A stretch of DNA of 64,000 bases from Orlajensenia flava (GCF_004801905.1 NZ_SSSN01000003.1:1071246-1135245), one strand, 5' to 3'; positions 24,824 to 33,786 are shown, numbered from the stretch's first letter. Notes: generated by a model not told the origin, from the letters alone. Program-made: numbers and translations.

Positions 24824-25962
24824 GCATGCTCGTGCACGGCGCACGCAAGCTCGACGCCGACGGCATCGTCGAGGACTTCTGGTTCGCGACCGACGGAGCA
24901 GTCATCTCGGCGACCGGCACCGGTGACGACTGGCGGGCCACGATCGACGGGCACGACGTGACGGATGCGGCCGGAGGCTGGCTCACCCCCGGCTTCATCG
25001 ACCTGCATGCCCACGGCGGGGGCGGGGCCGACTTCGACCACGATGCCGAGGGGATGCGCAGGGCACTCGCGGTGCACCGGTCGCACGGCACGACACGTTC
25101 GGTGCTCAGCCTCGTGACCGCCCCGATGGACGCCTTATGCGCCTCCCTCGGCGCGATCGCCGACCTCGCGCGAGAAGACCCCCTGGTGCTCGGGTCGCAT
25201 CTGGAGGGTCCTTTCCTGTCGCCCTCCTACACAGGCGCCCACGACCCGACGCTGCTGGTCATGCCGCGATCGGAATACGTCAACACGCTCCTCGCCGCGG
25301 CCGACGGCACACTGCGCCAGGTGACCATTGCGCCCGAGTTGCCGGAGGGCTTGGACGCCGTCGAGGAGTTCGCCACGGCCAGCGTCGTCGTCGCGGTCGG
25401 TCACACCGCCGCGGATTACCGGATGGCGCGCGCAGCGTTCGACCGGGGAGCACGGCTGCTCACGCACGCGTTCAACGCGATGGCGGGGATCCACCATCGC
25501 GCTCCCGGCCCGGTGACGGCCGCCATCGAAGACGAACGGGTCACCCTCGAACTCGTTCTCGACGGGGTCCACGTGCATCCGGCCGTCGCCCGCATCGCCT
25601 TCGCCGCGGCCCCGGGCCGCGTCGCCCTCATCACCGACGCGATGGCTGCCGCCGGTGCCGGCGACGGCGACTACCGCCTCGGCTCGCTCGACGTCACCGT
25701 TCGAGGCGGAATCGCGCGCATCGCCGGAACCGACACCATCGCCGGGTCGACGTTGACCATGGATGCCGCACTCCGCATCGCGGTGGAGCAGGCGGGCATC
25801 GATCCGGTCGCGGCGGTGGCCGCGCTGACGCTGACGCCCGCCCGGGTGCTGCAACGCGCCGACCTGGGCCTGCTGCGACCCGGCTTCGCCGCGGACGCGG
25901 TGCTCCTCGACGTGGGGTTCGCCGCCCAGCGGGTGTGGGCGAACGGGCGCCCACTACGCTGA
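24820..25962 (+). CDS. nagA: N-acetylglucosamine-6-phosphate deacetylase
   Basis: A 380-aa amidohydrolase converting GlcNAc-6-P to glucosamine-6-P and acetate. Metal-binding and catalytic features are PGFIDLHAHGGGGADF, HLEGPFLSPSYTGAHDP (Glu ligand), AVGHTAADYRMA, LTHAFNAMAGIHHRAPG, and the catalytic Asp273 in ALITDAMAAAG. The GTG at 24820 overlaps the upstream stop; an ATG 6 nt further in is an alternative. It ends 29 nt from the end of the convergent nagB, the next enzyme of the same pathway, so the amino-sugar genes meet here from both sides. Confidence 0.95.
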   Translation: MSMLVHGARKLDADGIVEDFWFATDGAVISATGTGDDWRATIDGHDVTDAAGGWLTPGFIDLHAHGGGGADFDHDAEGMRRALAVHRSHGTTRSVLSLVTAPMDALCASLGAIADLAREDPLVLGSHLEGPFLSPSYTGAHDPTLLVMPRSEYVNTLLAAADGTLRQVTIAPELPEGLDAVEEFATASVVVAVGHTAADYRMARAAFDRGARLLTHAFNAMAGIHHRAPGPVTAAIEDERVTLELVLDGVHVHPAVARIAFAAAPGRVALITDAMAAAGAGDGDYRLGSLDVTVRGGIARIAGTDTIAGSTLTMDAALRIAVEQAGIDPVAAVAALTLTPARVLQRADLGLLRPGFAADAVLLDVGFAAQRVWANGRPLR

Positions 25963-25991
25963 GTCGCCGCGCCGCGGTCAACTGATGCTGA

Positions 25992-26777
25992 TCAGAGCGG
26001 GACGCCCGTGACACGGTTGGCCCAGGCGTAGCGGTAGTAATCGGCGTGGGCGAGCTTCGACGCCGCTGCCTCGTCGACGATGACACTCACGTGCGGGTGC
26101 AGTTGGATGGCCGATCCGGGCAGGCTCGACCCGATCGGACCCTCGACGGCGCCGGCGACGGCATCCGCCTTGCCCTCCCCGAAGGCGAGCAGCACGAGGT
26201 GACGGGCGCGCATGATGGTGCCGAGGCCCTGCGTGATGCAGTGCGTCGGAACCTGCTCGGGCGAGTCGAAGAAGCGGGCGTTGTCGATGCGGGTCTGCTC
26301 CGTGAGTGTCTTCCAGCGGGTGGTCGATGCCAGCGACGAGCCCGGCTCGTTGAACCCGATGTGACCCGTCGTGCCGATGCCGAGGATCTGCAGGTCGACT
26401 CCCCCGGCCTCGACGATGAGCGCCTCGTAGGCGTCGCCGGCGGTGCGGATGCCGTCGAGCGAGCCGTCCGGCACGTGCACCAGCTCCGGCGTGAGGCCGA
26501 GCTGCTCGGTCACCTCGCGACGGATGACGGAGTGATAGCTCTCCACATGGTCCACGGGCAGTCCGACGTACTCGTCGAGGGCGAACGCCTGCACGTTCGA
26601 GACGTCGATAGCGTCGTCGCGCACGCGCGCGGCCAGAGCGCGGTACGTCGTCAGGGGCGTCGAGCCCGTCGCGACACCGAGGACCGCGTGCGGATCGGCG
26701 AGGATCAGCTCGGCTATCGCGTCGGCGGCGATCACGCCGGCCGCCTCGGCATCAGGAAGGATGATGACTTCAGCCAT
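25992..26777 (-). CDS. nagB: Glucosamine-6-phosphate deaminase
   Basis: A 261-aa isomerase-deaminase turning glucosamine-6-P into fructose-6-P and ammonia. Hallmarks are VLGVATGSTPLTTYRALAAR, FALDEYVGLPVDHVESYH (catalytic Asp), LGIGTTGHIGFNEPGSSLAS, and the His/Glu region near THCITQGLGTIM. Last gene of the operon ROK repressor - ABC importer 2 - GH3 - ROK kinase - nagB; it overlaps the kinase gene by 8 nt. Length is normal for the short (about 260 aa) bacterial form. Confidence 0.96.
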   Translation of the reverse strand: MAEVIILPDAEAAGVIAADAIAELILADPHAVLGVATGSTPLTTYRALAARVRDDAIDVSNVQAFALDEYVGLPVDHVESYHSVIRREVTEQLGLTPELVHVPDGSLDGIRTAGDAYEALIVEAGGVDLQILGIGTTGHIGFNEPGSSLASTTRWKTLTEQTRIDNARFFDSPEQVPTHCITQGLGTIMRARHLVLLAFGEGKADAVAGAVEGPIGSSLPGSAIQLHPHVSVIVDEAAASKLAHADYYRYAWANRVTGVPL

Positions 26778-27690
26778 TGTCGACTCCGGTCAGGGCCGCT
26801 CCCACGGCGGCGGCGGGGAAGCCGAGCGGCAGGACGCGCACCCGCCCGGCGATGTCCAGGGACGACAGAAAGGGCGACACGCGCGCGCCCGCCGTGAGCG
26901 ATGCGCATACCCCGTCCAGCAGCGGCGTTCCGAGCGCGCTGAGGCCGCCTCCGATCACGACGACGTCGACGTCGGCCGCCAGCACGAGGATGCGCACGGC
27001 TGCTGCGACACCCTCGAAGAAGCGCGACTGCACGTCGATCGCGATCGGATCGCCCGCGCCGGCCGCTTCGAACAGGTCCACTGCGGGCAGGGCGGCATCC
27101 GTCGGCCACATGCGGGCGATCGCCGAGCCGCTGGCTATGGTCTCGACGCAGCCCACCTGGCCGCAGCTGCACAGGGCCCCGTTGGGATCGATCGGGATGT
27201 GGCCGACCTCGCCCGCGACTCCATGACCGCCACGCAGCAGCCGGCCGCCGAGGACGATGCCCGCCGCGAGCCCGGTACCGAGGTTGAGGTAGGCCATCGA
27301 CTCGAATCCGTTGGCCATCCCGGTCTCCGCGAGCAGGTGGTGGGCGCCCATCGCGGCCGCTTTGACATCGTTCTCCACGCGTACCGACACGCCGAGGCGC
27401 TCGCTGATGGCCGCCCCCAGGCGGAGGTCGTGGACGCCGAGATTCACGGCGTGGCTGACCCGCCCGGTGACCGAGTCGACGGCGCCGGGGATGCCGATGC
27501 CGATCGAGCTGACGTCGGCGAGCGACCTGCCCGACAGCGCCGTCACCTGCTGCGCGACGTCGACGGCCGTCGCGATGACATCGGCGTCTCCGAACCCGGT
27601 CGGCTGGCGCACCTGCTCGCTGAGACGTCCGTCCGTGTCCATGGCGACGGCGGCCGTCTTGGTGCCGCCGATGTCGATCCCGATCCTCAC
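26770..27690 (-). CDS. ROK-family sugar kinase (probable N-acetylglucosamine kinase)
   Basis: A 306-aa kinase. The N-terminal phosphate loop IGIDIGGTKTAAVAMD, the NDVKAAAMGAHHL segment with the catalytic-type Asp region (SVRVENDVKA), and the ROK zinc motif GHIPIDPNGALCSCGQVGC followed by VE are all present. There is no DNA-binding domain, so it is an enzyme and not a repressor. Lying between NagZ-like GH3 and nagB, it most likely phosphorylates GlcNAc released in the cytoplasm, though glucokinase activity cannot be excluded. GTG start overlapping the GH3 stop (GTGA). Confidence 0.9.
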   Translation of the reverse strand: MRIGIDIGGTKTAAVAMDTDGRLSEQVRQPTGFGDADVIATAVDVAQQVTALSGRSLADVSSIGIGIPGAVDSVTGRVSHAVNLGVHDLRLGAAISERLGVSVRVENDVKAAAMGAHHLLAETGMANGFESMAYLNLGTGLAAGIVLGGRLLRGGHGVAGEVGHIPIDPNGALCSCGQVGCVETIASGSAIARMWPTDAALPAVDLFEAAGAGDPIAIDVQSRFFEGVAAAVRILVLAADVDVVVIGGGLSALGTPLLDGVCASLTAGARVSPFLSSLDIAGRVRVLPLGFPAAAVGAALTGVDNG

Positions 27691-29204
27691 TGCTGACCCT
27701 CCCCGTCGAGCATGGCGAGAACTGCCTCGCCGAGCAGTCGCGACGCGCCGAAGGTGGCGACGTCGGCGTAACGGCGATCGTCCGACGGCCAGCCCATGTC
27801 CACCACGAGCACCGGCCGGCTGTCGGCGCGCCAACCGTCCACCGCACTCCGCGCGAACGCGTGCCGGTGGATGTCCTTGCCGACCACGATCACGGGAGCG
27901 CCTGCGGCGATCGAGGCGTTCGGCACCCCCGCAGACAGGGCGATCGGAGCGCTCCACACCGATCCCTTCGCGGCGGGATGTTGCGCCAGTGCGGCGAACG
28001 GTCCCCACGGTGCCACGCCGACCGCGATGTTGGCCACCGTGTCCACGCGCACGACCGCGGCCGCGCGGACGCCGCCGTCGAGCCAGGCGTGCGCGGCGGC
28101 GGAAAGGTCGAACGCGCTGATCACGTGGTCGAGGTCGAAGCTGGGGTCGATGGAGACGGATGCGCTCGCGAGCGCCCGGCTGGTCGACGACCCGAGAGCG
28201 TCGACGCGCTCGGCGGCCTCCCGAAGCCGTCGGGCGTCGAGCCGCCCGCTCTCGATGGCCGCCAGCACGGCGTCCTCGATGTCGCGCAGCTGCGCATCCG
28301 TGTTCTCCGTGCCGATGCAGAGCAGGTCGCAGCCGGCGTCGATCGCCCGCACGGCGGCCTCGGGGATGCCGTGGACGCCGCTGGCGCCCTTCATGTCGAG
28401 CGCGTCGCTGACGATGACGCCGGTGAAGCCGAGCTCGTCACGCAGCAGGCCCTGGAGGATGCGACGCGAGTGCGTCGCCGGGAAGTCGGGATCCACGGCC
28501 GGGATGAGGATGTGCGACGTCATGATGGTGCGCGCACCGGCATCGATCGCGGCCCGGAACGGCACCAGCTCGCGGTCGCGGAGGGTCTCGAGCGAGGCGT
28601 CGATCACGGGCAGGTCGAGGTGGGAGTCCGTCGCCGTGTCGCCGTGCCCCGGGAGGTGCTTGGCGCTCACGGCGATGCCGGCGCCCTCGTGCCCGCGCAC
28701 CCAGGCGCCAACGTGACGGGCCACGGCCTGCGGATCGCTGCCGAAGCTGCGCGTGCCGATGACCGGGTTGTCGGGGTTCGAGTTCACGTCGGCATCCGGC
28801 GCGAAGTTGAGCGTGCAGCCGACGGCGGCGAGCTCGCCCGCAACGGTCGCACCCACCCGCTCGGTCAGGGCGAGGTCGTCGATGCGCCCGAGGACGGCCG
28901 GGCCGGGATAGGGCGAACCCTGGTCGTAGTAGAGCCGGGTGACGTCTCCGCCCTCCTCGTCGATCGCGATGACGACAGAGGGGTTGGCGGCGCGCATGTC
29001 ATCCGTCAGCGTGCGCAACTGCTCGCGCGAGGCGATGTTCATGCCGAACAGGCAGACGCCGCCGAGCCCGGCGCGCAATCGATCGGCCAGCCACTCCGGC
29101 AACTCGGTGCCGACGAAGCCGGGCATGAGCGTGCTGGCCACCAGACGGCGGAGGCTCTCGAGATCGGTGGACTGCTCGGATTCGACGGCGTGCCTGCCGC
29201 TCAT
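27687..29204 (-). CDS. Glycoside hydrolase family 3, NagZ-like beta-N-acetylglucosaminidase
   Basis: A 505-aa GH3 enzyme without a signal peptide, so it should act in the cytoplasm on imported GlcNAc-containing oligosaccharides or muropeptides. The NagZ substrate-binding/acid-base motif is SAKHLPGHGDTATDSHLDLP (His/Asp pair), preceded by VIAIDEEGGDVTRLYY and followed by the nucleophile Asp in VIVSDALDMKGASG. Beyond about residue 345 there is an additional C-terminal alpha/beta domain not found in short E. coli NagZ (341 aa). ATG overlaps the permease stop (ATGA). Confidence 0.92.
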   Translation of the reverse strand: MSGRHAVESEQSTDLESLRRLVASTLMPGFVGTELPEWLADRLRAGLGGVCLFGMNIASREQLRTLTDDMRAANPSVVIAIDEEGGDVTRLYYDQGSPYPGPAVLGRIDDLALTERVGATVAGELAAVGCTLNFAPDADVNSNPDNPVIGTRSFGSDPQAVARHVGAWVRGHEGAGIAVSAKHLPGHGDTATDSHLDLPVIDASLETLRDRELVPFRAAIDAGARTIMTSHILIPAVDPDFPATHSRRILQGLLRDELGFTGVIVSDALDMKGASGVHGIPEAAVRAIDAGCDLLCIGTENTDAQLRDIEDAVLAAIESGRLDARRLREAAERVDALGSSTSRALASASVSIDPSFDLDHVISAFDLSAAAHAWLDGGVRAAAVVRVDTVANIAVGVAPWGPFAALAQHPAAKGSVWSAPIALSAGVPNASIAAGAPVIVVGKDIHRHAFARSAVDGWRADSRPVLVVDMGWPSDDRRYADVATFGASRLLGEAVLAMLDGEGQQ

Positions 29205-30118
29205 CCCTTCACCGCGCCGCTGACCAGCCCACTCGTCATGCGGCCCTGAACCAGGAGGAAGAACACGATGACGGGAATGGCCATGAGGGTCGACCCGGCC
29301 ATGATCGCCGCCCAGTTGGTGGTGCCGGTGAGCGTCTGGAAGGTGCGCAACCACACGGGCAGCGTCATGGCCTCGGGGCGTGCATTCACCACGAGGGCGA
29401 GGAGGAACTCGTTCCACGCCTGGATGAACCCGAACACGCCGGTGGCGACGAGGCCGGGCGCGAGCAGGGGGAAGGTGATCTTCCAGAAGGCACCCGTACG
29501 GGAGAGTCCGTCGATCATGCCGGCCTCCTCGAGCTCGGCCGGGACGCCGTTGACGAACCCGCGGAGGGTCCAGATGGTGAACGGCAGCACCGTGGCGACG
29601 TACACGATGGTCAGGCCGCCGATCGAGTTGAGCAGACTCCAGCCGTCGAGCACGCGGAAGATCGAGACGATCATGGCCTCGCCCGGGATCATCTGCACGA
29701 TGAGGATCGCGATGATGAACGCCTTGCGGCTCTTGAAGCGAAATCGGGTGACGGCGAGGGCCGCGAGGAACGCGAACACGAGCGCGATGGCCACGGTGAG
29801 GATCGTGACGAGGATTGAGTTCATGAACGCCGGGCCGAACTGCGCCCGGTTCTGGTCGAACAGCACCGTGCCGTAATTGCGCAGAGTGAAGTTATCCGGC
29901 CAGAAGTGCAGCACGCGGGCGCGCACCTGGTTGTTGGGCTGGAAGGACGTGTTGATCATCCAGTAGACGGGGAACACGGAGAACAGGAAGACGATGACCG
30001 CGAGGATGCTGAGCACGACGGTCGTGGCGCGCTTCTTGCCGGCGCCCGTTCGACGGGCCGTGGTGTCGATGGCGGCTCCGGCCGCGGTGGGGCGGGCGGT
30101 GGCGGTGATGGCGCTCAC
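29201..30118 (-). CDS. ABC sugar transporter permease 2 of importer 2 (MalG type)
   Basis: A 305-aa CUT1 permease with a Thr/Ala-rich N-terminus and six helices. The EAA loop reads AELEEAGMIDGLSRTGAFWK followed by ITFPLLAPGL; the end GRMTSGLVSGAVKG is typical. GTG start overlapping the upstream permease stop (GTGA). With the adjacent GH3, ROK kinase and nagB, the importer most likely carries GlcNAc, chitobiose or a muropeptide-derived sugar, comparable to NgcEFG/DasABC of streptomycetes. No ATPase gene accompanies it. Confidence 0.93.
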   Translation of the reverse strand: MSAITATARPTAAGAAIDTTARRTGAGKKRATTVVLSILAVIVFLFSVFPVYWMINTSFQPNNQVRARVLHFWPDNFTLRNYGTVLFDQNRAQFGPAFMNSILVTILTVAIALVFAFLAALAVTRFRFKSRKAFIIAILIVQMIPGEAMIVSIFRVLDGWSLLNSIGGLTIVYVATVLPFTIWTLRGFVNGVPAELEEAGMIDGLSRTGAFWKITFPLLAPGLVATGVFGFIQAWNEFLLALVVNARPEAMTLPVWLRTFQTLTGTTNWAAIMAGSTLMAIPVIVFFLLVQGRMTSGLVSGAVKG

Positions 30119-31101
30119 AGGTCCTCCTCCTTGATGGTCTGGCGAACGTAGTAGATCGAGATGGCCATGAGCAGGATGACGACGATCACCGCGATGGCGC
30201 CGCCTGTTCCGTACTCGCCGCCTGCGATCGACACCGAGTAGATGTAGGTGCCGAGCACGTTGGTCTGCTCCTTGATGCCTCCGATGCCCTGCAGCGCGAA
30301 GATCTGCGTGAAGACGCGGAGGTCCCAGATGACTTGCAGGATGATGACGACTACGAAGATCGACCGGAGGTACGGGACGATGATGAAGCGGAACCGCTGC
30401 ACATAGCTGGTGCCGTCGAGCTGAGCCGCCTCGAGCACTTCGTCGGGAACCTGGGTGAGACCCGCGTAGACCGTGAAGGCCACGAACGGCACGGCGCCCC
30501 AGATGACGACGACGGCTGCGACGAGGAAGAACGAGAGCGGGTTGATCAGCCAGGAGTGCTGGGTGAAGTCGGTGAGTCCGAAGAGGTTCACGAGCACGTT
30601 GTTGATGACGCCGTAGTCGGTGTCGAAGATCCAGCCCCAGACGATCGTGGCCGTGAGGGCGGGCATCGCCCAGGCCAACAGCAGGCCGACCGTGAGCAGG
30701 AGTCGGAAGAACTTGCCCAGCCGCATCATCATGAGGGCGATCAGAGTGCCGAGCACCATCGTGAGCACGACGCAGACGGCGGCGAACGCGAGGCTCCGCG
30801 CCACGACCTGCCAGAAGGTGGGGTCGGTGAGGATCTTGGTGTAGTTGTCGAACCAGACGAACTCGGGCGGGGCGCCGAAGACCTGCGCGCGGCCGAACTT
30901 CTGGAACGACATGATGATGAGCTGGAAGAGCGGCCAGCCCACGATGGCGATCAGGATGACGAGCGACGGGACCAGCAGGGCGTACGGGGTGAATCCGCCC
31001 GGCCGCCGCCTGCGCGGCTTGGCTGCTGGCGCCGGTGCGGTCATCCGCTCGCCGTCGATCGCGGTGGGCGCCGCGTCCATCGCGACGATGTTCGAAGACA
31101 T
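30115..31101 (-). CDS. ABC sugar transporter permease 1 of importer 2 (MalF type)
   Basis: A 328-aa permease with six helices. Recognisable parts are GFTPYALLVPSLVILIAIVG, WAMPALTATIVWGWIFDTDY, and the EAA loop DEVLEAAQLDGTSYVQRFRF followed by IIVPYLRSIF. The ATG at 31101 (MSSNIVAMDA) follows AAGGGGA at workable spacing; an in-frame ATG at 31110 is too close to the purine run. A 162-nt gap with a strong hairpin separates it from the binding protein gene. Confidence 0.93.
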   Translation of the reverse strand: MSSNIVAMDAAPTAIDGERMTAPAPAAKPRRRRPGGFTPYALLVPSLVILIAIVGWPLFQLIIMSFQKFGRAQVFGAPPEFVWFDNYTKILTDPTFWQVVARSLAFAAVCVVLTMVLGTLIALMMMRLGKFFRLLLTVGLLLAWAMPALTATIVWGWIFDTDYGVINNVLVNLFGLTDFTQHSWLINPLSFFLVAAVVVIWGAVPFVAFTVYAGLTQVPDEVLEAAQLDGTSYVQRFRFIIVPYLRSIFVVVIILQVIWDLRVFTQIFALQGIGGIKEQTNVLGTYIYSVSIAGGEYGTGGAIAVIVVILLMAISIYYVRQTIKEEDL

Positions 31102-31164
31102 AGGAGTCATTCCCCTTTTATGATTGCGGTACCCACGCGTATTCCTAGGGCGCGGGAGAAACAC

Positions 31165-31203
31165 CACTGCCCGGCGCGACATGCACGGTCGCGCCGGGCA
31201 GTG
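31165..31203 (-). terminator. Strong intra-operon hairpin between binding protein and permease genes
   Basis: A perfect 16-bp GC-rich stem (31165-31180 with 31188-31203) and 7-nt loop, 61 nt past the binding protein stop. On the minus strand it is followed by TGTTTCT, a partial U-tract. Such hairpins after binding-protein genes attenuate or stabilise mRNA so the binding protein is made in excess over the permeases. Confidence 0.8.
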
Positions 31204-31263
31204 CTGTGTGGTTCGCCGGGCCCGCCGATGTGTGGGCAGCGGGCCCGACGGTCCAGTGAACGA

Positions 31264-32535
31264 CTAGCCGTTGAGCGTGTCGTCGATCTTCTTGTCGGCG
31301 TCCTTCGCCAGCGACTCCACGTCGCCGCCCTGGGCGATCTTGACGAAGAGGTCGGTGAGGACACCGGATGCCTCGACATCGGCCCACTTCGGCGAAGCCG
31401 GGGTGAGCTTGGCGTTGGCGGCGGCCGCGGCGATGGCCTTGGCGACGTCGTCGGTTCCGAGCGTGGGCGCCAGCGACTTCAGCGACGGAACGAGTCCGTT
31501 CTTGCCGTAGATCGTCTGGAAGCCCTTGCTCTCGATGATCTTCAGCGCCGAGAGCGAGAGCTCGGGGTGCTTGGTCTTGGCGGAGATTCCGATGTTGGAA
31601 CCACCGGCGAAGACCTTCGCGGCTCCTCCGTTCTTGCCCGGGAGGGCGTAGACGCCGAGGTTGGCCTCCTGGTCGGGGCAGCCGGGCGTGTCAGCGTCGG
31701 CAGCGGCCAGGATCGACCACTTCACCCAGCTGGGGGCCGAGAGCTGCAGCGTGGTTCCGTCGCAGAAACCGACCTGGGGGTTGGTCTCCTGGCCATCCTT
31801 GGGAGCGGCAGAAGCCTTGGTCATGACCTCCTGCACCTCCTTCAGTCCCTTGACGGAGTCAGCGGAGCCGAGCTCGGAGACCCACTTGCCACCCTTCTGC
31901 ACGGCGATCTCTCCGCCGTTCTCCCAGATGAAGGGGAGGGCGTTGTACCAGTCCTGGCCAGGCCACCAGATGCCCGACTTGCCGGGGTTGGCGGTGGCGA
32001 GAGCCTCACCGTTGGAGACGTAGTCGTCGAGCGTCTTCGGGACGGAGAGGCCTGCTGCGGCCAGAGCGTCCTTCTTGTAGAACACCAGACGTGCACCCGA
32101 GTACAGCGGCGGAGCGTAGAACTTGCCGTCGTACGAGCCCGCCTCGACGAAGCCGGGGAGCAGGTCGTCTCCGCCGAGCTCCTTCTTGTGCGACGTCAGG
32201 TCCATGAATGCGCCGGCCGACGTGAACGCCGCAGCCTGCGTGTTGCCGACCTCGACGACGTCGGGGCTGTCGCTGCCCGACAGGCTCGTGGTGAGCTTGT
32301 CGACCAGGCCGGTCCAGCTCTGCTCCTCGATGACGATCTTCGATCCGGGGTTCTCCTTCGCGAAGGTCTTCTCGAGGTACTCCCGAGCGTCCTTCGGCGT
32401 GTCGGTTCCCACGAACCAGACGCGGATGTTCGCCTTGTCGGCGCCTGACGTGGAAGCAGCGTTGCCTCCCGAAGCGCAACCGGCGAGAGCAAGCGCAGCC
32501 GCGGCACCGATGGCCACGAAAGCGAGTTTCCTCAT
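31264..32535 (-). CDS. Sugar-binding lipoprotein of ABC importer 2
   Basis: A 423-aa solute-binding protein of family 1. The lipoprotein signal MRKLAFVAIGAAAALALAGC puts Cys20 at the lipidation site. Further features are IRVWFVGTDTPKDAREYLEK, VEVGNTQAAAFTSAGAFMDL, YSGARLVFYKKDALAAAGLS, and SGIWWPGQDWYNALPFIWEN, a CUT1-like ligand-binding pattern. AAAGGAAAC lies before the ATG. It follows the ROK repressor by 65 nt on the same strand, so it is likely within the autoregulated operon. Probable ligand: a GlcNAc-containing sugar (inference from the catabolic genes downstream). Confidence 0.94.
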   Translation of the reverse strand: MRKLAFVAIGAAAALALAGCASGGNAASTSGADKANIRVWFVGTDTPKDAREYLEKTFAKENPGSKIVIEEQSWTGLVDKLTTSLSGSDSPDVVEVGNTQAAAFTSAGAFMDLTSHKKELGGDDLLPGFVEAGSYDGKFYAPPLYSGARLVFYKKDALAAAGLSVPKTLDDYVSNGEALATANPGKSGIWWPGQDWYNALPFIWENGGEIAVQKGGKWVSELGSADSVKGLKEVQEVMTKASAAPKDGQETNPQVGFCDGTTLQLSAPSWVKWSILAAADADTPGCPDQEANLGVYALPGKNGGAAKVFAGGSNIGISAKTKHPELSLSALKIIESKGFQTIYGKNGLVPSLKSLAPTLGTDDVAKAIAAAAANAKLTPASPKWADVEASGVLTDLFVKIAQGGDVESLAKDADKKIDDTLNG

Positions 32536-32600
32536 TGCGTTGTTTCCTTTCCTAGGGCTGAGGTGAAGGCAAGGGAGCCGCCACCATGGTGCAAGGGCTC

Positions 32601-33749
32601 TTACGAGACCCCGAGTTGTCCTGAGAGGACCATGACGGCCGCGCCGCGCAGAACGATGTCCTGCCCTTGCGTGGTCATCCGAAGCGTCAACGCACCCGTG
32701 AACTGGGCCATCGTGCGCGTTCGGATCGTCTCGATGGCCGCTGTCGCCAGTGGGCCGTCGAGAAGCTCGGTCGGGCCGCTCAAGACGATCTCCGAGAGAT
32801 CGAGGGCTCCGACGACGGGGGCGAGGGTGATACCGAGCCGGCGGCCCGCCTCCCGAAGAATTGTGTCGCGCTCGGCGGTGTCGTCCGGTCCGAGCGGGGC
32901 GAGCCGTGCGGCCAGACGCGGGGCGGCTAGCCAGGCTTCGAGGCAGCCGGTCTTGCCGCACGCGCACAGCGGGCCCCCGTCGGTGCCGACCACGACATGG
33001 CCGATCTCTCCGGCCGCGGATGCCGAGCCGAACAGCGGCATGCCGCCGAGGAGCAGGCCGGCGCCGACGCCGTGGCCGACCTTGACGAGCATGACGTCGC
33101 CGTCCGCTCCGCCGAAGCTGTGCTCCGCGAAGATCGCCGCGTTGGCGTCGTTGGCCACCAGGACGGGGACCTCGAAGCGCTCCGCGAGCGTCGCCTGCAG
33201 AGCGACGCTCGTCCACCCCAGGTTGGGCGCGGTCAGCACCACTCCGTCGGTGTTGACGACGCCCGGCGAACCGACGCCCATGCCGAGGACCGGGCCGTCG
33301 GCGAGCGCGACGGCGGCATCCGCGACCTCGATGACCTTCGCGATCGCCTCGCTGCCGACAGCGTTCTCGAGGGGGACCTCGGCGCGAGCGAGGATGTCGC
33401 CGCCGAGGTCGAGGACCGCTCCGCGGAACACGTCGTCGTCGCTCAAGTCGATGGCGATGATCTGGAAGGCGCTGCGGTCGAAGTCGAGCAGCGTCGCCGG
33501 CTTTCCCGGACGGGCGTCCTCGCGCTGGCCGAGCTCGACGATGAGTCCCTCGCCGATGAGTTCGGCGACGAGGTCGGAGACGGTGACGCGAGTGAGCCCG
33601 GTCTCGCGCGCCACGTCCGCACGGCTGAGCCCCGCTGAGCGGTAGAGCGTCTGGAGCACCAGGGAGCGATTGTGCCCCCGCGCGTGCTCGGGCAACACCT
33701 TGGCAGTGGGCCGAAGGGCCTTGCCGTGTGAGAGCTGCGTTGCCGTCAT
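32601..33749 (-). CDS. ROK-family transcriptional repressor (NagC/XylR type)
   Basis: A 382-aa regulator. The N-terminal winged HTH is LQTLYRSAGLSRADVARETG then LTRVTVSDLVAELIGEGLI (about 32-70). A ROK sugar-binding domain follows with VLGMGVGSPGVVNTDG, NDANAAIFAEHSFGG, and the zinc motif GHVVVGTDGGPLCACGKTGC ending LEAW. It probably senses GlcNAc or its phosphate and represses this operon. Its own promoter is overlapped by a palindrome (33751-33773), and the mRNA appears leaderless. The sugar sensed is inferred from the operon. Confidence 0.92.
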   Translation of the reverse strand: MTATQLSHGKALRPTAKVLPEHARGHNRSLVLQTLYRSAGLSRADVARETGLTRVTVSDLVAELIGEGLIVELGQREDARPGKPATLLDFDRSAFQIIAIDLSDDDVFRGAVLDLGGDILARAEVPLENAVGSEAIAKVIEVADAAVALADGPVLGMGVGSPGVVNTDGVVLTAPNLGWTSVALQATLAERFEVPVLVANDANAAIFAEHSFGGADGDVMLVKVGHGVGAGLLLGGMPLFGSASAAGEIGHVVVGTDGGPLCACGKTGCLEAWLAAPRLAARLAPLGPDDTAERDTILREAGRRLGITLAPVVGALDLSEIVLSGPTELLDGPLATAAIETIRTRTMAQFTGALTLRMTTQGQDIVLRGAAVMVLSGQLGVS

Positions 33750-33750
33750 G

Positions 33751-33786
33751 GTTTGTAAGTAAAGCTTACGAACAATCAGCGCGCAA
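33751..33786 (-). promoter_or_regulatory. Autoregulated promoter with overlapping ROK operator
   Basis: Minus strand: -35 TTGCGC (33781-33786), 17-nt spacer, -10 TTTACT (33758-33763), and the ATG 8 nt beyond the -10. An inverted repeat (33751-33759 with 33765-33773; GTTTGTAAG / CTTACGAAC, 8 of 9 matching around TAAAG) covers the -10 and the start point. A third GTTTGTAA half-site is at 33815-33822. This is the layout expected for autorepression by the adjacent ROK protein. Confidence 0.7.

Noticed and set aside
30334-32448. 704-codon plus-strand frame opposite importer 2
   Set aside because: Composition is Asp/Glu/Arg/His-rich with no recognisable fold, and it spans several well-supported minus-strand genes and the intergenic hairpin.
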